This document shows, one piece after another, positions 1 through 8,292 of a stretch of DNA of 64,000 nucleotides; within the stretch, counting starts at the first letter, position 1; every line of letters begins with the position of its first letter. The DNA comes from Nevskia sp. GTDB taxonomy: Bacteria > Pseudomonadota > Gammaproteobacteria > Nevskiales > Nevskiaceae. A program made the translations under genes and the position numbers. The stretch is taken from NCBI GenBank assembly GCA_021732745.1, contig JAKFUK010000001.1, positions 1,190,931-1,254,930 on the forward strand, read 5' to 3'. The notes under the pieces are model-generated. The model saw nothing but the letters and a program-made list of their open reading frames with translations, had not been told where the DNA came from and did not search any database.

Positions 1-30
1 CGAGCGCTTGCAACATGGCGAGTCTGGCGG

Positions 31-939
31 TCAGTGACGCTTGAGGAAATCCAGCACGGCGTCGGCAAAGCGTTCCGGCGCTTCGATGTTCATGAAGTGA
101 CCGACGTCGGCCAGCTGCACTAACTCGTAGCCGGCGCTGAACAGATGTTCGGAATCGCTGAACGTGTGGGCCAGGATGCAGGCGTCATTGGCACCGTGGA
201 TGACCCGCGCGGGAACGGCGATCGGGGCGAGCAGAAATTGCCACGCGACGCGGGTGAAGAACATGCCCGGGATCGCCCGGTAATAGGCCAGCGCAGCTTT
301 AAGGCGTTCCGGCTCGGCGAAATTGGCTTTCAGCGGCAGCAGATAGTCGTCACCCGGAATCCAGCCCGGCGACCAGCTGCGCGCCAGGTCAACCAGCCAG
401 GCGAAATCGTCCTCTCGAATCTTGCGCTCGGGCCAGATCGGCATCTGGAACTTGAAGATGTAGTGCGAAGCGGCGATCTGCGCCCGCGACGGCCGCAGCA
501 GGAAACGGCGCAGATGCGGCACGGCCGCAGTGACGATGGCGCGCACCCGGTCCGGCCGCAGTGCGGCCGCTGCATAGGCGGCCACTGCACCCCAGTCGTG
601 ACCGACGACGAAGGCGCGGTCAACGCCGAAGTGCTCGATCAGCGCCAGCACGTCCTGGCCCAATGTCGCGATCGAGTAATCGCCGTTCTCCGGCACTTCG
701 CTGGGCGCGTAGCCGCGCATCGACGGCGCGATCGCGCGGTAGCCGGCAGCGGCCAGGCGTTCGAGCAGGTCGACGAAGCTCCAGGCGGTGTCCGGAAAGC
801 CGTGCAGCACCAGCACCAGCGGGGCGCTATCGGCACCGACGGCGGGCAGCGCTTCGAGATACGCGAACTCCATCCCGTTGGCCTGGATGTAGCGCGGAAC
901 GAGGCCGGCGGGCGGCGCGAGATCGGTCTCGGTGTTCAT
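31..939 (-). CDS. Alpha/beta hydrolase, epoxide hydrolase-like
   Basis: 302-residue alpha/beta-fold hydrolase of the epoxide hydrolase/haloalkane dehalogenase type. Seen: an oxyanion-hole HGFP at residues 46-49, a nucleophile elbow GHDWG at 113-117 whose nucleophile is Asp115 rather than Ser, a late acidic turn (GAND) near residue 250, and a C-terminal GHFMNIEAPE holding the likely catalytic His. An Asp nucleophile separates epoxide hydrolases and dehalogenases from esterases (family knowledge). The substrate cannot be named. There is no signal peptide, so it should be cytoplasmic. It starts with ATG and is divergent from the mscS-like gene, sharing a 63-bp upstream region. Haloalkane dehalogenase is the main alternative. 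Confidence 0.85.
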   Translation of the reverse strand: MNTETDLAPPAGLVPRYIQANGMEFAYLEALPAVGADSAPLVLVLHGFPDTAWSFVDLLERLAAAGYRAIAPSMRGYAPSEVPENGDYSIATLGQDVLALIEHFGVDRAFVVGHDWGAVAAYAAAALRPDRVRAIVTAAVPHLRRFLLRPSRAQIAASHYIFKFQMPIWPERKIREDDFAWLVDLARSWSPGWIPGDDYLLPLKANFAEPERLKAALAYYRAIPGMFFTRVAWQFLLAPIAVPARVIHGANDACILAHTFSDSEHLFSAGYELVQLADVGHFMNIEAPERFADAVLDFLKRH

Positions 940-1002
940 CTGTCGCGATTATGGGCTGATCAGCCTATTAAACTACCTCATCACGTCTGCATCAGGTGCG
1001 AT

Positions 1003-1860
1003 ATGGAATTCACGCTGGAAAAACTGAAGTCGCCCGAACACTGGTTGGCGCTGGGCCTGCCGGTGCTGGCGAAGATCGCCATCGCGCTGCTGATCTTCTA
1101 TTTCGGCCGCTATGTGGTGCGCGCCGCGGTCGGAGTGCTGCGTCAGGTGATGCAGCGCGGCAAGGCCGACCCGACCCTGACCGGCTTCCTGTGCAACGTC
1201 GCCTATGGCGTCGGCTATGCGCTGGTGGTGATCTCGGCGCTCGGCCAGATCGGCATCAACACCAATTCGATGGCGGCGGTGGTCGGCGGCGCGGCACTGG
1301 CGGTCGGTCTGGCGCTTCAGGGCCAGCTCAGCGCGTTTGCGGCCGGCGTGCTGCTGATCCTGTTCCGGCCGTTCAAGGTCGGCGATTTCGTCGATGCCGG
1401 CGGCATCAAGGGCACGGTCGAGGAGATCAAGATCATTCACACCATCCTGCGCACCGCCGACAACCAGGAAGTGATCGTGCCGAACAATGCGATCACCACC
1501 GCCACCATCACCAACTACACGGCGCGCAAGACCCGGCGGCTCGACATCACCATCGGCATCGACTACGAGGCCGATCTGAAACTGGCGAAAACCCTGCTCG
1601 AGGAACTGCTGGTCCAGCATCCGAAAGTGCTGAAAAGCCCCGCGCCACAAGTGCAGGTGCGCGCGCTCGGAGCCAGTTCCGTCGATTTCGCCATCTGGCC
1701 CTGGGTGGCGACCGAGGAATGGTTCGAGGTGCAGTGCGACCTGCTGGAGCAGATCAAGCTGCGCTTCGACGCCGCCGGCATCGTCATTCCCTACCCGCAG
1801 ATGGACCTGCATCTGCGCGGCAGCGCGCCGACGACGCTTGAAGTGGAGAAACGCGGCTAG
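1003..1860 (+). CDS. mscS: Small-conductance mechanosensitive channel, MscS family
   Basis: 285-residue MscS-type channel, almost the same length as the classical E. coli protein (286). Three hydrophobic segments are visible at roughly residues 20-40, 62-85 and 90-125. The last is the Gly/Ala-rich pore helix (GGAALAVGLALQGQLS) running into FRPFKVGDFV, the family's TM3-to-beta-domain junction. A cytoplasmic alpha/beta vestibule follows, with VPNN and the C-terminal beta strand IPYPQMDLHL. It releases solutes from the inner membrane on hypo-osmotic shock. The ATG at 1003 gives the family length; the frame is open far upstream, but that part is antisense to the neighbouring hydrolase. Its stop overlaps the stop of the convergent SDR gene by four bases. 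Confidence 0.93.
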   Translation: MEFTLEKLKSPEHWLALGLPVLAKIAIALLIFYFGRYVVRAAVGVLRQVMQRGKADPTLTGFLCNVAYGVGYALVVISALGQIGINTNSMAAVVGGAALAVGLALQGQLSAFAAGVLLILFRPFKVGDFVDAGGIKGTVEEIKIIHTILRTADNQEVIVPNNAITTATITNYTARKTRRLDITIGIDYEADLKLAKTLLEELLVQHPKVLKSPAPQVQVRALGASSVDFAIWPWVATEEWFEVQCDLLEQIKLRFDAAGIVIPYPQMDLHLRGSAPTTLEVEKRG

Positions 1861-2645
1861 TTCTTCATCAGGAAGCCGGTCACGACCGCCGACAGCCCGC
1901 GCGGCATGAACCGGGTGCTGAACGCCATGATCGCGTTCAGCCAGCCGGTGACCCGATGCGAGCGGCCGGCCAGCAGGGCGTCGATGCCGCTTCTGGCGAC
2001 CTCGGCACTGGTCATCATCGTGGCGCGGTGATACCAGTTCTGCTTCTGGCCCGACACCTTGAGGAAATCGGTGGCGGTGACGCCGGGGCAGACCGTGGTG
2101 CAACGCACGCCGCGCGCTTTCAGTTCCTTATCGAGCGCGATGCCCAAGCTCAGCACGTAGCTTTTCGACGCCGAGTAGGCGGCATAGCTGGGTGAAGGCG
2201 AGAAGGCACCGGTCGACGACACCTGCAGGATGCGGCCCCAGCCGCGCGCCGCCATCGAGCCTGCGAACAGGCGGCTCAGATGGCTCAGCGCCACGACATT
2301 GACTTGCAGCATCTGGTCGAGCTTCAGCCAGTCGCTGTCGGCAAAATCGCCGTAGACGCCGAAGCCGGCGTTGTTGACCAGCACGTCCACCGCCGTGCCG
2401 CAGGCGTGCAATTGCGCGGCCAGTTGTTCGCGGGCAGCAGCGTCGCCGAGATCGGCGGGCAGCACCTGAACGTGGCTGCCGTGGCGGGCACGCAGTTCAT
2501 CGGCCAACGCCTGCAAAGCGTCTGCGCGACGCGCCACCAGCACCAGACTGGCACCGCGCGCCGCCAGTTCACGAGCGAAGTCAAGGCCCAGCCCGCTCGA
2601 TGCGCCGGTGACCAGCGCGGTCCTGCCTGTCAATGTCTGCGACAT
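1857..2645 (-). CDS. Short-chain dehydrogenase/reductase
   Basis: 262-residue classical SDR. Seen: cofactor motif TGASSGLG near residues 13-20, NNAG near 90, a catalytic Ser in QVSSTGAF, YSASK with the Tyr and Lys, and PGVT after it. The ARR after the second beta strand (VLVARR) favours NADP(H). The C-terminus is somewhat hydrophobic (GLSAVVTGFLMKN). The substrate is not predictable; the sequence resembles the broad YqjQ/DltE-like ketoreductase group. The ATG at 2645 is preferred over the GTG directly before it at 2648. The 3' end overlaps the mscS stop codon by four bases on the opposite strand, so the two genes converge with no room for a terminator. Confidence 0.85.
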   Translation of the reverse strand: MSQTLTGRTALVTGASSGLGLDFARELAARGASLVLVARRADALQALADELRARHGSHVQVLPADLGDAAAREQLAAQLHACGTAVDVLVNNAGFGVYGDFADSDWLKLDQMLQVNVVALSHLSRLFAGSMAARGWGRILQVSSTGAFSPSPSYAAYSASKSYVLSLGIALDKELKARGVRCTTVCPGVTATDFLKVSGQKQNWYHRATMMTSAEVARSGIDALLAGRSHRVTGWLNAIMAFSTRFMPRGLSAVVTGFLMKN

Positions 2646-2745
2646 CACGATCTCGATGTGGGAACGGGATTCCGTTCGGTGAAGCCTAGCGTCATGCTAT
2701 CCCCGACGTTCATCTCATCAATCAATCGGAGGCGAAGGAGCGCGC

Positions 2746-4158
2746 ATGACCCACACGGCAATCAAGGCAGTTGCGGCAATCGGCATCATCGGGGCAGTGG
2801 CGGTTGGCGGGCCCTACCTGATCGGCCAGCAGATCGAAAGCGATTTCCGCGCCGCCATCGCGGCGGCACCCGACCACTATCCGTACCCGATTACCCTGGT
2901 CAGCTACCAGCGCGGCCTCTTTTCCTCGGTTGCTGAAACTCGGCAAGTCATTGATATCGGTCCGGATTCCGACGACATCACGATCGACGACGAAGGCAAT
3001 CCGGTGATCCCGCCGAACCGCCTGATTCCGGTCAGCTTCCACCACGAGATCGGCCATGGCCCGAGGCTGGACGGCCTGCGGCTGACGCGCTTCGTCAACA
3101 CCCTGAAGTTCGAGGGCGACGCGCTGGCGGCAGTTCGCCGGATATTCGGCGATTCCGAACCGGCAACCCTGACCGTCGATGTCGGCTTCGGCGGCGATAT
3201 CAGCGGTTCGCTGGTCTCGCCCGCCGTCGACACCCCACTACCGGCTGGCGAGGACAGCGAAGGCGGCCGCCTGCAATGGTCCGGGCTCACGAGCGACTTC
3301 AGCGTGCGCGGCAAGCATGTCGTCGGCGCGCTGGATGCGCCGGGCCTGAACTTCGGCGACGGCAAGGTCGTGATGGGTCCGGTCACGGCGAAGGCTGACA
3401 TGACCATCGTCACCGACGGCGTCTGGATCGGCAACTTCAACAACACCTTCGCCTCCATGAGCGTCGCCGAGCCGAACTTTGCCTTCTCGATGAAGGACAT
3501 ACGCATCGATTCCGACACCACCGACACAGCGGGCCAGCTCAAGTCCGGCGCGACTTTCGCCATCAAGGAAATGCTGTTCAACGATGTCCGCGTCGACGAC
3601 ACGCGGATGCGCCTGGTGCTCGACCGCCTCGACACCCAGGCGATGTCGGCCTTCAGCCGTGCGCTGAATCGCTTTACCGCCGAGCAGGGCGGCAAGACGG
3701 CCGGTGTCGAGGAATTGCCGCAGATGCTGGCGGTCATGAAACCGTCGCTGGCCGCTGCCGCCGCCGGTCAGCCGCTGTTCGCCATCGAGGAGCTGTCGTT
3801 CACGGCACCGCAGGGCAAGGTGCGGATGGAAGGCCGCGTGCAGTACGTCGGCGATGCCGATATCGAGGATTTCGCGGTCGCCACCGATGTCGTCGCCAGC
3901 GCCAAGGTGGAGGCACCGATGCCGCTGATCGAGCTGCTGCTGCAACTGCAAACCGCAAAAACCGTGATTCCCGGCCCCGACGGCGCACCGGTGCGCCTGA
4001 GCCCGGAACAGATCGCCGCCACCACGCAAGCTTCGCGCGACGGCATGGTGGCGCAGGGGCTCTTGATCGTCGACGGTGATCGCGCCCGCAGCGAAATCGA
4101 GTTCAAGGGCGGCGCGCTGACGGTCAACGGCAAGGCGCTCGGCGCACCGGCCATCTGA
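2746..4158 (+). CDS. YdgA-like protein (DUF945 family)
   Basis: 470-residue protein of the YdgA/DUF945 family. It has an N-terminal signal anchor (residues 5-28, Gly/Ala/Ile-rich), then the family signature with GQQIESDF and YQRGLFSS. A long, beta-rich, probably periplasmic or inner-membrane-attached body follows. The C-terminal third contains the EGRVQY and SRDGMVAQGLL segments typical of the family. Its biochemical role is unknown. A very strong ribosome-binding site (GGAGG and AAGGAG) lies 6-17 bases before the ATG, and an intrinsic terminator follows the stop at once, so it is probably a single-gene transcript. Confidence 0.78.
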   Translation: MTHTAIKAVAAIGIIGAVAVGGPYLIGQQIESDFRAAIAAAPDHYPYPITLVSYQRGLFSSVAETRQVIDIGPDSDDITIDDEGNPVIPPNRLIPVSFHHEIGHGPRLDGLRLTRFVNTLKFEGDALAAVRRIFGDSEPATLTVDVGFGGDISGSLVSPAVDTPLPAGEDSEGGRLQWSGLTSDFSVRGKHVVGALDAPGLNFGDGKVVMGPVTAKADMTIVTDGVWIGNFNNTFASMSVAEPNFAFSMKDIRIDSDTTDTAGQLKSGATFAIKEMLFNDVRVDDTRMRLVLDRLDTQAMSAFSRALNRFTAEQGGKTAGVEELPQMLAVMKPSLAAAAAGQPLFAIEELSFTAPQGKVRMEGRVQYVGDADIEDFAVATDVVASAKVEAPMPLIELLLQLQTAKTVIPGPDGAPVRLSPEQIAATTQASRDGMVAQGLLIVDGDRARSEIEFKGGALTVNGKALGAPAI

Positions 4159-4170
4159 ACGGACGCAACA

Positions 4171-4212
4171 CGAAAAAGCCCCGTCGCGATTGCTCGCGCC
4201 GGGGCTTTTTCG
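4171..4212. terminator. Bidirectional intrinsic terminator
   Basis: A perfect 13-bp inverted repeat (CGAAAAAGCCCCG and CGGGGCTTTTTCG) with a 16-base middle that can itself pair (GCGA with TCGC). It gives a GC-rich stem followed by a T-run in both directions. It ends the YdgA-like gene on the plus strand and could also end the small Lys-rich gene on the minus strand, whose stop lies 17 bases away. Confidence 0.9.
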
Positions 4213-4228
4213 TAGCTGGAAGAAGGAC

Positions 4229-4330
4229 TTACTTCGCCTTCTTCTTGGCCTGCTTCTCTGCCTTCTTTTCCTTCATCGTCTTCAGCGGTGCCTTCTTGTC
4301 GGCTTTTTTACTGTCCATGCCTTTGGCCAT
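4229..4330 (-). CDS. 33-residue lysine-rich small protein
   Basis: A 33-residue, extremely basic protein: it starts MAKGMDSKKADKKAP and about fourteen residues are Lys, with no aromatic residue. It is supported by an ATG, a GGAG ribosome-binding site about eight bases upstream, a clean stop and a shared intrinsic terminator just past the stop. I recall similar short MAKGMD-type Lys-rich hypothetical proteins in other proteobacteria, but their function is unknown. Charge and size suggest nucleic-acid or ribosome binding (inference). It sits alone between the YdgA-like gene and argG and falls below usual gene-calling cut-offs. Confidence 0.7.
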   Translation of the reverse strand: MAKGMDSKKADKKAPLKTMKEKKAEKQAKKKAK

Positions 4331-4393
4331 GGTCGCGCTCCGGTGGTGGTGGGTGGAACGATTTTTACACGGCTGGCGGGATCAACTGCCACT

Positions 4394-4484
4394 TCTCACG
4401 CAGAGAACGCGAAGACCGCAGAGAAAAGCGTTTCAAGAAAAAAGCCTTGCTGTTCTCTGCGACCTCCGCGTTCTCTGCGTGAGA
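4394..4484. repeat. Family A palindromic repeat, copy A1
   Basis: Imperfect long palindrome. The outer arms TCTCACGCAGAGAACGCG (4394-4411) and CGCGTTCTCTGCGTGAGA (4467-4484) are perfect 18-bp reverse complements. The inner parts also pair partly (GCAGAGAAAAG against TTCTCTGCG). It lies between the start of the Lys-rich gene and the end of argG, whose stop codon is only 11 bases away. Further family A copies occur at 5781, 23996, 55939 and 58781. Confidence 0.9.
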
Positions 4485-4494
4485 CAAGGCTTTC

Positions 4495-5712
4495 TCAGCG
4501 CGCGTCGCGATTGGCCCCAGTCCGCAGCCGCAAGCCGTTCAGGCGGATGAAGCCCTCGGCGTCCTTCTGGTTATACGCACCGCGGTCATCTTCGAAGGTC
4601 GACAGGGTGGCATCGAACAGCGAATCCTTCGAGCGGCGGCCGAGGTTGTAGACCGCGCCCTTGTACAGCTTCAGGCGCACGTCGCCGTTGACGCGCGTTT
4701 GGGAATCGTCGATCAGCGCCTGCAGCATGCGGCGCTCCGGGCTCCACCAGTAGCCGTTGTAGATGAGCGAGGCGTACTTCGGCATCAGCTCGTCCTTCAG
4801 ATGCGCTTGTTCGCGATCGAGGCACAGGCTTTCAATGGCGCGATGGGCCTTCAGCAGGATCGAGCCGCCCGGGGTTTCATAGCAGCCGCGCGACTTCATG
4901 CCGACGTAGCGGTTCTCGACCAGATCGAGCCGGCCGATTCCGTGCTTGCCGCCGAGCGCATTCAGGCGATCGAGGATCTGGAACGGCGTGCCGGCCTCGC
5001 CATTGATGGCGACGGCGTCGCCACGCTCGAAGCTGACGGTGATTTCTTCGGCCTCGTTCGGAGCCTCTTCCGGGTTCTTCGTCCAGCGCCAGATGTCGTC
5101 CGGCGGGCACCACCACGGATCTTCGAGACCGCCGCCTTCATAAGAAATGTGCAGCGCGTTGGCGTCCATCGAGTACGGGCTGCCGCCGCCCGGCTTCTTG
5201 GCGATCGGAATCTCGTGCTGCGCGGCATAGGCGAGCAGCGATTCGCGCGAGTTCAGGTCCCACTCGCGCCACGGGGCGATGACCTTGACCCCCGGCCACA
5301 GCGCGTAGGCACCGAGTTCGAAGCGCACCTGATCGTTGCCCTTGCCGGTGGCACCGTGGCTGATCGCGTCACAGCCGGTGGCGCGGGCGATCTCGACCAG
5401 GCGCTTGGCGATCAGGGGACGGGCGATCGAGGTGCCGAGCAGGTACTCGCCTTCATAGACGGCGTTGGCGCGGAACATCGGAAACACGAAATCGCGAGCG
5501 AATTCCTCGCGCAGATCGTCGATGAAGATTTCCTTGACGCCGAGCTGCTGCGCTTTCGGCCGCACATGGTCCAGTTCCTCGCCCTGACCGATGTCGGCCG
5601 TGAAGGTCACTACCTCGCAGCCGTAGGTGTCCTGCAACCACTTGAGGATGACGGAGGTGTCGAGGCCGCCGGAATAGGCGAGCGCGACTTTGCGGACCTG
5701 GGTTTTGCTCAT
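4495..5712 (-). CDS. argG: Argininosuccinate synthase
   Basis: 405-residue argininosuccinate synthase, which condenses citrulline and aspartate with ATP in arginine biosynthesis (cytoplasm). Seen: the PP-loop ATP motif [10 protein letters not shown] at the N-terminus, [25 protein letters not shown] and the [15 protein letters not shown] region typical of the enzyme. Length is normal for the roughly 400-residue subgroup. The ATG at 5712 begins [16 protein letters not shown]; a TTG two codons upstream is a weaker option. No other arginine gene lies nearby. Both flanks carry family A palindromes (A1 and A2). Confidence 0.97.
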   Translation of the reverse strand: MSKTQVRKVALAYSGGLDTSVILKWLQDTYGCEVVTFTADIGQGEELDHVRPKAQQLGVKEIFIDDLREEFARDFVFPMFRANAVYEGEYLLGTSIARPLIAKRLVEIARATGCDAISHGATGKGNDQVRFELGAYALWPGVKVIAPWREWDLNSRESLLAYAAQHEIPIAKKPGGGSPYSMDANALHISYEGGGLEDPWWCPPDDIWRWTKNPEEAPNEAEEITVSFERGDAVAINGEAGTPFQILDRLNALGGKHGIGRLDLVENRYVGMKSRGCYETPGGSILLKAHRAIESLCLDREQAHLKDELMPKYASLIYNGYWWSPERRMLQALIDDSQTRVNGDVRLKLYKGAVYNLGRRSKDSLFDATLSTFEDDRGAYNQKDAEGFIRLNGLRLRTGANRDAR

Positions 5713-5780
5713 GGGCAATCAGACTCGGGGCTTGGGGGCGTTGAAGGCGGCGAATTATAGCGATGCGCGCAAAAGCCCTG

Positions 5781-5876
5781 TCTCACGCGGAGAACGCAGA
5801 GGACGCAGAGAAAAGCGCCCGGAGGGTTTTTCTCGATTTGTCTTTTCTCTGCGATCTCCGCGTTCTCTGCGTGAGG
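5781..5876. repeat. Family A palindromic repeat, copy A2
   Basis: Long palindrome in the divergent gap between argG and rnt. The left arm starts TCTCACGCGGAGAACGCAG and carries three spaced copies of CGCGGAGA/CGCAGAGG-type words; the right arm ends GCGTTCTCTGCGTGAG. The arms match with few mismatches around a Cys/Phe-type non-coding loop. It occupies most of the 244-bp region that must also hold both promoters. Confidence 0.88.
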
Positions 5877-5956
5877 ATCGCGTCTGCTCCGCCCCCCGCG
5901 CCGGCCGCCCCCACCCCCATCGGCTATAGTGCCGCAGTCACTTTTCCCGTCCGCTC

Positions 5957-6634
5957 ATGGAACTCCCCCCCGCCCTGCTCGAGGCTTTCAAGCCCGCGCC
6001 TCGCATTGGCCAGCGTTTTCGAGGTTTCCTGCCGGTGGTGGTCGACGTCGAGACTGGCGGCTTCAACAACCAGACCGACGCCCTGCTCGAAATCGCGGCG
6101 GTGATGCTGAAATTCGACCGCGACGGCAACCTGGTCCGCGACGAAACCCATCACGCCCATGTCGAGCCGTTCAAGGGCGCGAATATCGAAAAGGCCTCGC
6201 TGGAGGTCAACGGCATTGACCCGAACAATCCGCTCCGGGGCGCGATCCTCGAACGCGATGCACTGGCCAAGGTGTTCAAGCCGATTCGTCAGGCGGTGTC
6301 CGAGCACAACTGCACGCGCGCCATCCTGGTCGGCCACAACGCCCATTTCGACTTGGGCTTCCTCAATGCGGCCGTCGGTCGCTGCGACATCAAGCGCAAT
6401 CCCTTCCATCCTTTTTCCGCCTTCGATACCGCGACCCTCGGCGGAGCCGTGCTCGGCCAGACCGTGCTCGCCCGGGCGCTGGAAGCGGCCGGCCTTCCGT
6501 ACAGCAACAAGGAAGCGCATTCGGCGATCTACGATGCCGAACGCACGGCCGATCTGTTCTGCCTGCTGATCAACCGCCTGCGCGGCGTACATGAATCCTT
6601 CGTGGGCAGCGCAGTTGCGGAGACGGCGTCCTGA
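5957..6634 (+). CDS. rnt: Ribonuclease T
   Basis: 225-residue 3'-5' exoribonuclease of the DEDDh family that trims tRNA and stable RNA 3' ends. Three exonuclease motifs are seen: Exo [11 protein letters not shown] (Asp and Glu), Exo [14 protein letters not shown], and Exo [17 protein letters not shown] with the His and last Asp. RNase T-specific features include [15 protein letters not shown] and residues around [10 protein letters not shown]. Length is typical (215-225). An ATG follows a C-rich leader with only a weak ribosome-binding site. It is divergent from argG, with palindrome A2 between them. Confidence 0.96.
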   Translation: MELPPALLEAFKPAPRIGQRFRGFLPVVVDVETGGFNNQTDALLEIAAVMLKFDRDGNLVRDETHHAHVEPFKGANIEKASLEVNGIDPNNPLRGAILERDALAKVFKPIRQAVSEHNCTRAILVGHNAHFDLGFLNAAVGRCDIKRNPFHPFSAFDTATLGGAVLGQTVLARALEAAGLPYSNKEAHSAIYDAERTADLFCLLINRLRGVHESFVGSAVAETAS

Positions 6635-6718
6635 GTGCTCGGCGACCTCTGCTGCAATGCGATCTGCACCAGCGCTTCGCGTAAAATGCAAGGATTCCCC
6701 TTCGCCGAAGCCTGCCCG

Positions 6719-8269
6719 ATGACCTCGATTGACCGACGGCAACACCGGCGGCCTGCCTGGCAGTTTTCATGGGCGCGCGCTGCACTGTTCTGTGCGGCCC
6801 TGCTGCCCGGCTTCGCGCAGGCCTTCGATCTCGACGACGTCGCCCTGAAAGCGAAACAGCTCGCCGCCCAGCCGTTCCAGAAGCCGGAAGGCCGGCAGCC
6901 GAAGGCCTTGCAGCAGATCGGCTATGACCGCTATCGCGACATCCGCTACAAGGCTGATCGGGCCTTGTGGCGCGCCGAAAAGCTGCCGTTCGAGCTTCAA
7001 TTCTTCCATCAGGGCCTGTATTACGACCGCCCGGTCAGGATCAGCGAAGTCAACGGCCGCACGGTGCGGGAACTGAAGTTCTCGCCAGACGATTTCGATT
7101 ACGGCGACAACAAGGTCGATGCCGAAAGCTTCCGCGACCTCGGCTACGCCGGCTTTCGCGTCCACTTCGCGGTCAATTCGCCGAAATACAAGGACGAAGT
7201 GCTGGTGTTCCTCGGCGCCAGCTATCTGCGCGCGCTCGGCAAGGGCCAGCGTTACGGCCTATCGGCCAGAGGCCTGGCGATCGACACCGGCCTGATTTCC
7301 GGTGAGGAGTTCCCGCGCTTCACCGATTTCTGGGTGGTCAAGCCGAGCGCGGGCGCGAAAGAGATGGTGATCTACGCGCTGCTCAATTCGCGGCGCGCCA
7401 CCGGGGCCTACAAGTTCGTGCTGAAGCCCGGCAGCGACACCGTGATCGACACCAAGTCGCGACTGTTCCTGCGCGAGAACGTCTCCAAACTGGGCGTCGC
7501 GCCGCTGACCAGCATGTACTACTTCGGCGAGAACCAGCCGGCGGATCATGAAGATTACCGACCGGAAGTCCATGATTCCGATGGCCTTTCCATCGCATCC
7601 GGTACCGGGGAGTGGATCTGGCGGCCGCTGGTCAACCCGAAACGCCTGCTGGTGACCTCGTTCTCGATGTCGAACCCGCAGGGCTTCGGCCTGATGCAGC
7701 GCGACCGCAAGTTCGAGCGCTACGAGGACCTGGAAGTGCGCCACGAACTGCGCCCCAGCCTGTGGATCGAGCCCAAGGGTGCCTGGGGCAGCGGCCGTCT
7801 TGAGCTGGTGCAGATCCCGACGCCGGATGAGACCAACGACAACATCGTCGCCTACTGGGTGCCCGACAAGCCGCCGACCGCTGGCGAGCCGCTGGCGCTC
7901 GACTATCTCCAGCACTGGCAGATGAATGCGGACCAGAAACCGCCCCTGGCCTGGGTCGAGCAGACCCGGCGCGGCCGCGGCGGCTTCGGACGCAGCGACG
8001 ACGGCAGCATCAGCCTGGTCATCGACTTCGTCGGCCCGGCGCTGTCGAAGCTGGCCGTCGACGCCAAGATCGAAGGTGTCGTGTCAGTCGACAGCAATGG
8101 CGAGTTGCTGGAACGCACCACCTATCGCAACGAAGTGACCGGCGGCTGGCGCGTCAACCTGCGCCTGAAGCGCGTCGACGAAGGCAAGGCGGTGGAACTG
8201 CGCGCCTACCTGAAGGGCGACAACAGCACCCTTTCGGAAACCTGGAGCTATGTGCTGCCGCCGGGTTGA
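6719..8269 (+). CDS. opgG: Periplasmic glucan biosynthesis protein OpgG/MdoG
   Basis: 516-residue periplasmic protein needed for the backbone/branching of osmoregulated periplasmic glucans (E. coli OpgG is 511). The ATG at 6719 gives a basic, hydrophobic signal peptide with probable cleavage after AQA near residue 35. The mature part begins [19 protein letters not shown] and contains [15 protein letters not shown] and MYYFGENQ, which are family hallmarks, then an Ig-like C-terminal domain. It is followed by opgH with a 23-bp gap, the same order as the E. coli operon, so the two are co-transcribed and act together. The frame is open a little upstream, but an earlier ATG at 6686 would bury the signal peptide. 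Confidence 0.96.
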   Translation: MTSIDRRQHRRPAWQFSWARAALFCAALLPGFAQAFDLDDVALKAKQLAAQPFQKPEGRQPKALQQIGYDRYRDIRYKADRALWRAEKLPFELQFFHQGLYYDRPVRISEVNGRTVRELKFSPDDFDYGDNKVDAESFRDLGYAGFRVHFAVNSPKYKDEVLVFLGASYLRALGKGQRYGLSARGLAIDTGLISGEEFPRFTDFWVVKPSAGAKEMVIYALLNSRRATGAYKFVLKPGSDTVIDTKSRLFLRENVSKLGVAPLTSMYYFGENQPADHEDYRPEVHDSDGLSIASGTGEWIWRPLVNPKRLLVTSFSMSNPQGFGLMQRDRKFERYEDLEVRHELRPSLWIEPKGAWGSGRLELVQIPTPDETNDNIVAYWVPDKPPTAGEPLALDYLQHWQMNADQKPPLAWVEQTRRGRGGFGRSDDGSISLVIDFVGPALSKLAVDAKIEGVVSVDSNGELLERTTYRNEVTGGWRVNLRLKRVDEGKAVELRAYLKGDNSTLSETWSYVLPPG

Positions 8270-8292
8270 TCCGGGCCGCACCGCACCTGCCG

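Noticed and set aside
145..1002. Upstream extension of the mscS-like frame
   Set aside because: It is antisense to the epoxide-hydrolase-like gene and would add about 286 residues with no family match; MscS length fits the ATG at 1003.
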